NCBI RefSeq assembly: GCF_965655635.1
Contig: NZ_CBFHHE010000011.1
Coordinates: forward strand, 1-64,000
DNA from: Nereida sp965655635
GTDB lineage: Bacteria > Pseudomonadota > Alphaproteobacteria > Rhodobacterales > Rhodobacteraceae
DNA length: 64,000 nucleotides
Reading direction: 5' to 3'
Position 1 is the stretch's first letter. Every line of letters starts with the position of its first letter. The translations under genes and the position numbers were made by a program. Under the pieces are notes generated by a model. It was not told the DNA's origin and ran no database searches. It worked only from the letters and a program-made list of their open reading frames with translations. Positions 59,960 through 64,000 of the stretch are shown here, one piece after another.

Positions 59960-61135
59960 TTATGGACGTTCTACGCACATAGCAACGCCCATACCGCCGC
60001 CAATACATAGCGTTGCGAGGCCTTTCTTCGCGCCGCGGCGCTTCATCTCAAAGAGCAGCGTGTTCAAAACGCGGCAGCCTGATGCACCGATCGGGTGGCC
60101 AATGGCGATTGCGCCGCCGTTTACGTTTACGATGGCTGGGTCCCAGCCCATATCCTTATTTACTGCGCATGCCTGAGCGGCGAACGCTTCGTTGGCCTCA
60201 ACCAGATCAAGATCGCTTGCCGACCAGCCCGCTTTATCAAGCGCCTTGCGGCTTGCGTAAATTGGCCCAACGCCCATGATTGATGGGTCCAGACCTGCGG
60301 TTGCGTAGGAAACGATCCGTGCGAGCGGCTCAATGCCGCGCTTTTCGGCATCATCTGCGGACATCAAAAGTGTTGCTGCTGCCCCGTCGTTAAGGCCTGA
60401 TGCGTTTGCTGCGGTGACGGACCCCTCGCGTGTAAATGCAGGGCGCAGTTTTGCCATGGCATCCATTGTCGCGCCGTGGCGAATATATTCGTCCGCGTCG
60501 ACTGTAATCTCGCCTTTGCGTGTTTTCACGATGAACGGCACGATCTCGTCTTGGAACTTGCCAGCCAATTGTGCGGCCTCTGCCTTGTTTTGCGAGGCAA
60601 CGGCAAACTCGTCTTGCATCTCACGGGTGATGCCCCATTGATCCGCAACGTTTTCAGCGGTTTGGCCCATGTGATAGCCATTGAATGCGTCCCAAAGCCC
60701 ATCGCGGATCATCGTATCGATGTACTGCATGTCGCCCATCTTTTGGCCTGCACGCAATGTTGCGGCGTGGGGGCTGAGGGTCATGTTTTCTTGTCCGCCT
60801 GCGGCCACGATTGACGCATCACCCAACTGGATGTGTTGTGCAGCCAATGCAACGGCGCGCAAACCAGAGCCACAAACTTGGTTGATGCTCCATGCAGCAG
60901 ATTCTTTGGCGAGGCCCGCGTTGATGTGCGCTTGGCGCGCGGGGTTTTGACCTTGGGCGGCCGTAAGAACTTGACCCAAGATTGTCTCGGAGACTTCTGA
61001 CGCATCGATGCCTGCACGTGCGACGACTTCGCGCAAAACGGCTGCGCCCAAATCATGTGCTGGTGTGTTGGCAAAGCTGCCCATAAAGCTGCCGACGGCT
61101 GTGCGTGCGGCGGATGCAATAACGACGTTGGTCAT
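59960..61135 (-). CDS. phaA: Acetyl-CoA acetyltransferase (beta-ketothiolase)
   Basis: PhaA condenses two acetyl-CoA to acetoacetyl-CoA. From ATG 61135 (TNVVIASAARTAVGSFMGSF) the protein has 391 residues, the standard length. The nucleophilic Cys is in NQVCGSGLRAVALA near residue 88, followed by NVNGGAIAIGHPIGASG with the catalytic His near 348 and LCIGGGMGVAM with the second Cys near 378. The longer frame to 61354 has no such support. It precedes phaB. Confidence 0.96.
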   Translation of the reverse strand: MTNVVIASAARTAVGSFMGSFANTPAHDLGAAVLREVVARAGIDASEVSETILGQVLTAAQGQNPARQAHINAGLAKESAAWSINQVCGSGLRAVALAAQHIQLGDASIVAAGGQENMTLSPHAATLRAGQKMGDMQYIDTMIRDGLWDAFNGYHMGQTAENVADQWGITREMQDEFAVASQNKAEAAQLAGKFQDEIVPFIVKTRKGEITVDADEYIRHGATMDAMAKLRPAFTREGSVTAANASGLNDGAAATLLMSADDAEKRGIEPLARIVSYATAGLDPSIMGVGPIYASRKALDKAGWSASDLDLVEANEAFAAQACAVNKDMGWDPAIVNVNGGAIAIGHPIGASGCRVLNTLLFEMKRRGAKKGLATLCIGGGMGVAMCVERP

Positions 61136-61396
61136 ATCCCTGAGGTCCCATTCATAGTTGGCTGGCCCTCGCAAACTGCAATTTTCGCATGTGTTTATGC
61201 GCAAAAGGGCCCTGATAATGCCTCTTGCGTAGTGGGAATGGTCTGACGAGTCACGGAAGTATTTAATGTTTACGCTAGCATAAGCAGTAGATTGCCCGCA
61301 AAAAAATACGCAGAAGTTTCGGATTGGCGTCATCGTTCTGTGACTTAGGGTCAACTTTGACGTGGGTCTGGCGGAAATCGAAGTGGGAGAGATATT

Positions 61397-61987
61397 TTGA
61401 GTGACGGATTAACGCGGTGCGACTGGCTCGATGGATCTGAGGTTTACCACCATTACCACGACACAGAATGGGGTGTGCCTGAGTACGACAGTCGCGCACT
61501 TTGGGAAAAGCTAATCCTCGATGGCTTTCAGGCGGGTCTTTCGTGGACCACCATTTTGAAAAAGCGCGAGGCATTCATTGAGGCGTTTGAAGGGTTTGAT
61601 CCCCACCGCATCGCTACATGGGATGAGGCGGATGTTGAGCGTCTGCTGGCAAACCCAGGCATCGTACGTCACCGCGGTAAAATCACAGCGGCGATCAGTA
61701 ACGCGAATGCCTTTATTCGCCTAGAAAGCGAACAGAGCTTTAGTTCCTATTGCTGGTCATTCGTTGGCGACACACCCATTCAGGGGCATATCATGCGCCC
61801 CGAAGACCGGCCCGCTCAAACAGTAATCTCGGCAGTATTCTCAAAAGACCTGAAAAAGCGCGGTTTCAAGTTTTGCGGCCCAACAATCGTTTACGCATGG
61901 ATGCAGGCTTGCGGGCTGGTCAACGACCATTCGATTGATTGTCACAGGTTTGAGCCATGCCGCCTTATGGCGTCAAAAGTGCGCTGA
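61397..61987 (+). CDS. tag: DNA-3-methyladenine glycosylase I
   Basis: Tag removes 3-methyladenine from alkylated DNA. The 196-residue protein has RCDWLDGSEVYHHYHDTEWGVPEYD at the N-terminus with zinc ligands, LILDGFQAGLSWTTILKKR with catalytic/base-pocket residues, and the C-terminal zinc snap VNDHSIDCHRFEPC. The start is TTG 61397, with GGGAGA seven bases upstream. It overlaps the convergent TlpA-like gene by 23 bases. Confidence 0.93.
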   Translation: MSDGLTRCDWLDGSEVYHHYHDTEWGVPEYDSRALWEKLILDGFQAGLSWTTILKKREAFIEAFEGFDPHRIATWDEADVERLLANPGIVRHRGKITAAISNANAFIRLESEQSFSSYCWSFVGDTPIQGHIMRPEDRPAQTVISAVFSKDLKKRGFKFCGPTIVYAWMQACGLVNDHSIDCHRFEPCRLMASKVR

Positions 61988-62510
61988 GCATCGCCTTGGC
62001 TGACGGGCTGTTCCATTCCGCATCACCAACCATACGCGCAATTTCGCGCCCCTGTGGATCAAGTATCAAAGTTGCGGGCAAGCCGAGTACACCGATTTGA
62101 CGCGACAGTATCTGCTTAGGGTCGCGGTAGAGCGGCAGGTTTTCAACACCGATATCGTCAAAGAATCTACGTATAGCCGCAGGGTTGTTGCGCCCCGTTG
62201 CTATGGTCACAACCGCAAAGTCGTCGCCGCCGAACTCTGCCTGTAATTCTTGAAGCATCGGCATTTCTTTGCGACATGGCGCGCACCACGTTGCCCAGAA
62301 GTTCAATACGACGTGTTTACCCTTATAGGCCTCAAGCGTTGCTGGCGCGCCATCTAAGGTTTGAAACTCTGCCTCTGGCATATCTTTTGCGGCGGCATGG
62401 AAGTTCAGCTTTTTCATGCTGCCCATCAGCAAATCTTCCAGCGCGGGATTGGCCGCAGCATTTGTTGCGATAAGAGCGAAGGCCATATAAAGCGACACAA
62501 GATATTTCAT
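61965..62510 (-). CDS. TlpA/ResA-like thiol-disulfide oxidoreductase
   Basis: This 181-residue exported thioredoxin-fold protein has a signal sequence (YLVSLYMAFALIATNAAA) and the catalytic NFWATWCAPCRKEMP near residue 70-84, with GLPATLILDPQGREI containing the cis-Pro loop. TlpA proteins reduce periplasmic disulfides, for example in cytochrome assembly. It is divergent to argH, 32 bases apart, an arrangement often seen in Rhodobacterales. Confidence 0.92.
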   Translation of the reverse strand: MKYLVSLYMAFALIATNAAANPALEDLLMGSMKKLNFHAAAKDMPEAEFQTLDGAPATLEAYKGKHVVLNFWATWCAPCRKEMPMLQELQAEFGGDDFAVVTIATGRNNPAAIRRFFDDIGVENLPLYRDPKQILSRQIGVLGLPATLILDPQGREIARMVGDAEWNSPSAKAMLSALLTP

Positions 62511-62542
62511 TTTCGCAGACTTCTTCCTGTTAAAGGGCCGTT

Positions 62543-63931
62543 ATGACAAAGACATCGAACCAAATGTGGGGTGGCCGTTTTGCCGCCGGTAATTCAGACA
62601 TCATGGAAGCAATTAATGCGTCCATCGATTTCGACCAGCGGATGGCGGCACAAGACATTGCAGGCTCGCGTGCCCATGCGGCGATGTTGGGTGCGATGGG
62701 CATTGTCACTGATAGCGATGCGACTGCCATGCGGGAAGGGCTGCTCACAGTATTGTCAGAAATCGAAGCGGGCGATTTTCCGTTTTCAAAGCAACTTGAA
62801 GACATTCATATGAATGTTGAGGCGCGCCTGAAAGAGATCATTGGCGAGCCAGCAGGTCGTCTGCATACGGGGCGTTCGCGCAACGATCAGGTGGCCACGG
62901 GGTTCAAGCTTTGGGTGCGGGACCAGTTTGACGCAGTTGACGCGGCATTGGCGGCACTGATGAAAGCGTTTGTTGGTCAGGCAGAGGCCGGCGCAGAGTG
63001 GGTGATGCCAGGCTTTACGCATTTGCAAGTGGCACAGCCCGTCACTTGGGGTCATCACATGCTGGCGTATGTCGAAATGCTGGACCGTGATCGGGCGCGC
63101 TTTGCGGATGCGCGCAAGCGGATGAACACATCGCCTTTGGGGGCTGCTGCATTGGCAGGTACTGGCTTTGCGATTGACCGCGACATGACTGCGACTGAGC
63201 TTGGTTTTTACCGACCTATGTCCAACTCGCTTGATGCGGTGTCTGATCGTGATTTCGCCCTCGAATTTTTAAGCTCCGCGTCAATTTGCGGGATGCATCT
63301 TAGCCGTTTCGCCGAGGAGCTTGTCATCTGGTCGTCTGCGCAATTCCGCTTTGTCACCCTGTCGGACAGCTTTTCAACAGGCTCGTCGATCATGCCACAA
63401 AAGAAGAACCCCGATGCGGCCGAGTTGATCCGTGCAAAGATTGGCCGGATTTTCGGCGCCAATGTTGCTTTGATGACTGTGATGAAAGGCCTGCCACTGG
63501 CCTATTCCAAAGACATGCAAGAAGACAAAGAACAGGTCTTTGATGCGGCTGATAATTTGATGCTGGCGATTGCTGCGATGGAAGGCATGGTCAGTGATAT
63601 GACTGCAAATGTCGCTGAACTTGAAAAGGCGGCCGCCACAGGGTTCAGCACGGCCACGGATTTGGCAGACTGGCTTGTGCGTGAACTTGGGCTACCCTTC
63701 CGTGAGGCGCACCATGTGACAGGCGCGCTCGTCGCCATGGCTGAGCAGGGTGGCTGTGATTTGCTTGACCTCAGTCTTGAGCAGATGAAAACGGTGCATG
63801 AGGGCATTACGGCAAGTGTGTTTGACGTATTGGGCGTCCATAATTCAGTTGCCTCACGCACATCATTTGGCGGCACAGCGCCTGTTCGCGTGCGCGAGCA
63901 AGTTGCCCGTTGGAAGGAACATTTGGGATGA
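62543..63931 (+). CDS. argH: Argininosuccinate lyase
   Basis: ArgH cleaves argininosuccinate to arginine and fumarate. The 462-residue protein has SNQMWGGRFAAGNSDIME at the N-terminus, LHTGRSRNDQVATGFKLW, TVAQPVTWGHHML-like segment, and the lyase signature GSSIMPQKKNPDAAE near residue 278. Length is normal. The stop overlaps the next start (ATGA). Confidence 0.97.
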   Translation: MTKTSNQMWGGRFAAGNSDIMEAINASIDFDQRMAAQDIAGSRAHAAMLGAMGIVTDSDATAMREGLLTVLSEIEAGDFPFSKQLEDIHMNVEARLKEIIGEPAGRLHTGRSRNDQVATGFKLWVRDQFDAVDAALAALMKAFVGQAEAGAEWVMPGFTHLQVAQPVTWGHHMLAYVEMLDRDRARFADARKRMNTSPLGAAALAGTGFAIDRDMTATELGFYRPMSNSLDAVSDRDFALEFLSSASICGMHLSRFAEELVIWSSAQFRFVTLSDSFSTGSSIMPQKKNPDAAELIRAKIGRIFGANVALMTVMKGLPLAYSKDMQEDKEQVFDAADNLMLAIAAMEGMVSDMTANVAELEKAAATGFSTATDLADWLVRELGLPFREAHHVTGALVAMAEQGGCDLLDLSLEQMKTVHEGITASVFDVLGVHNSVASRTSFGGTAPVRVREQVARWKEHLG

Positions 63932-64000
63932 GAGTAATCGGTATTTGTTTAGTTGTAGCAACCTTGGCCGGATGCGGTGCTGACGGTCAGCCTGTACGCC
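63928..64000 (+). CDS. Lipoprotein, N-terminal part (cut by window edge)
   Basis: ATG 63928 overlaps the argH stop by four bases. The visible residues MRVIGICLVVATLAGCGADG form a signal peptide with a lipobox ending at LAGC (Cys near residue 16). Only 24 codons are inside the window. A short lipoprotein gene after argH and before lysA is common in roseobacters; lysA would lie beyond the edge. Confidence 0.8.
   Translation, partial: MRVIGICLVVATLAGCGADGQPVR

Overview
The window is a chromosomal segment of an alphaproteobacterium, most probably a marine member of the Rhodobacterales (roseobacter group). The support is gene content and order: uvrC-pgsA-moaD-moaE, tlpA/argH/lipoprotein, phaA-phaB, an aa3-type cytochrome oxidase subunit IV microprotein, an HvrA-like H-NS protein, a DmdC-like acyl-CoA dehydrogenase, and many small Rhodobacterales-type conserved proteins. 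The genus cannot be fixed from sequence alone. I saw no rRNA, tRNA, CRISPR array, prophage or intact insertion sequence.

Region 1 (1-8.5 kb) is a cell-surface polysaccharide locus: the 5' part of galU, an H-NS family regulator, a Wzi-like outer-membrane barrel, a GT4 and a GT29 (sialyltransferase-like) glycosyltransferase, a Wzz-type co-polymerase with a degenerate kinase-like tail, and a Wza-type export lipoprotein. It differs from the rest in having long AT-rich spacers that carry inverted repeats, a direct repeat and an 11-copy heptamer array. Region 2 (9-16.9 kb) holds a leftward xdhC/aldehyde dehydrogenase/SDR set, then rightward ABC-2 transporter genes, an S49 peptidase, a zinc-ribbon microprotein, a CaCA antiporter and a FolM-like reductase. 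Region 3 (17-27 kb) holds uvrC, a small secreted-protein gene broken by a nonsense codon, pgsA, moaD, moaE, an OmpA/BON protein, ubiA, rsmE and glutamate-cysteine ligase. Region 4 (27-31.8 kb) is a leftward pyrimidine/lipid operon (pyrB, a membrane protein, a dihydroorotase homologue lacking the zinc ligands, plsY), facing a family-4-type uracil-DNA glycosylase and moaB.

Region 5 (31.9-45.3 kb) has an RND efflux pair with unusual C-terminal extensions, a DsbD-alpha-like protein, AlgH/YqgE, Sua5, a DmdC-like dehydrogenase followed by an MBL hydrolase, an Lrp regulator, cytochrome oxidase subunit IV, a Cys/His lipoprotein and AzlCD. Region 6 (45.3-52.9 kb) is a tightly overlapped molybdenum-cofactor operon fdhD-mobA-mobB-moeA, in which MoeA is fused to an N-terminal ~300-residue domain resembling the DUF429/RNase-H fold, followed by greA and ETF-ubiquinone oxidoreductase. 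Region 7 (53-64 kb) holds a TPR protein, ispE, a polyprenyl diphosphate synthase, a TrmN6-like methyltransferase, a YdcH microprotein, a LysR regulator with a divergent 49-codon gene, phaB, phaA, tag, a TlpA-like thioredoxin, argH and the start of a lipoprotein gene.

Outside region 1 the DNA is very compact: many co-directional genes overlap by four bases, and several convergent pairs overlap at their stop codons. The most unusual items are the DUF429-like/MoeA fusion, the metal-site-less dihydroorotase homologue next to pyrB, the orphan terminator that may mark an unannotated small RNA upstream of the ETF-QO gene, the heptamer array in front of the glycosyltransferases, and the amber-interrupted small gene.
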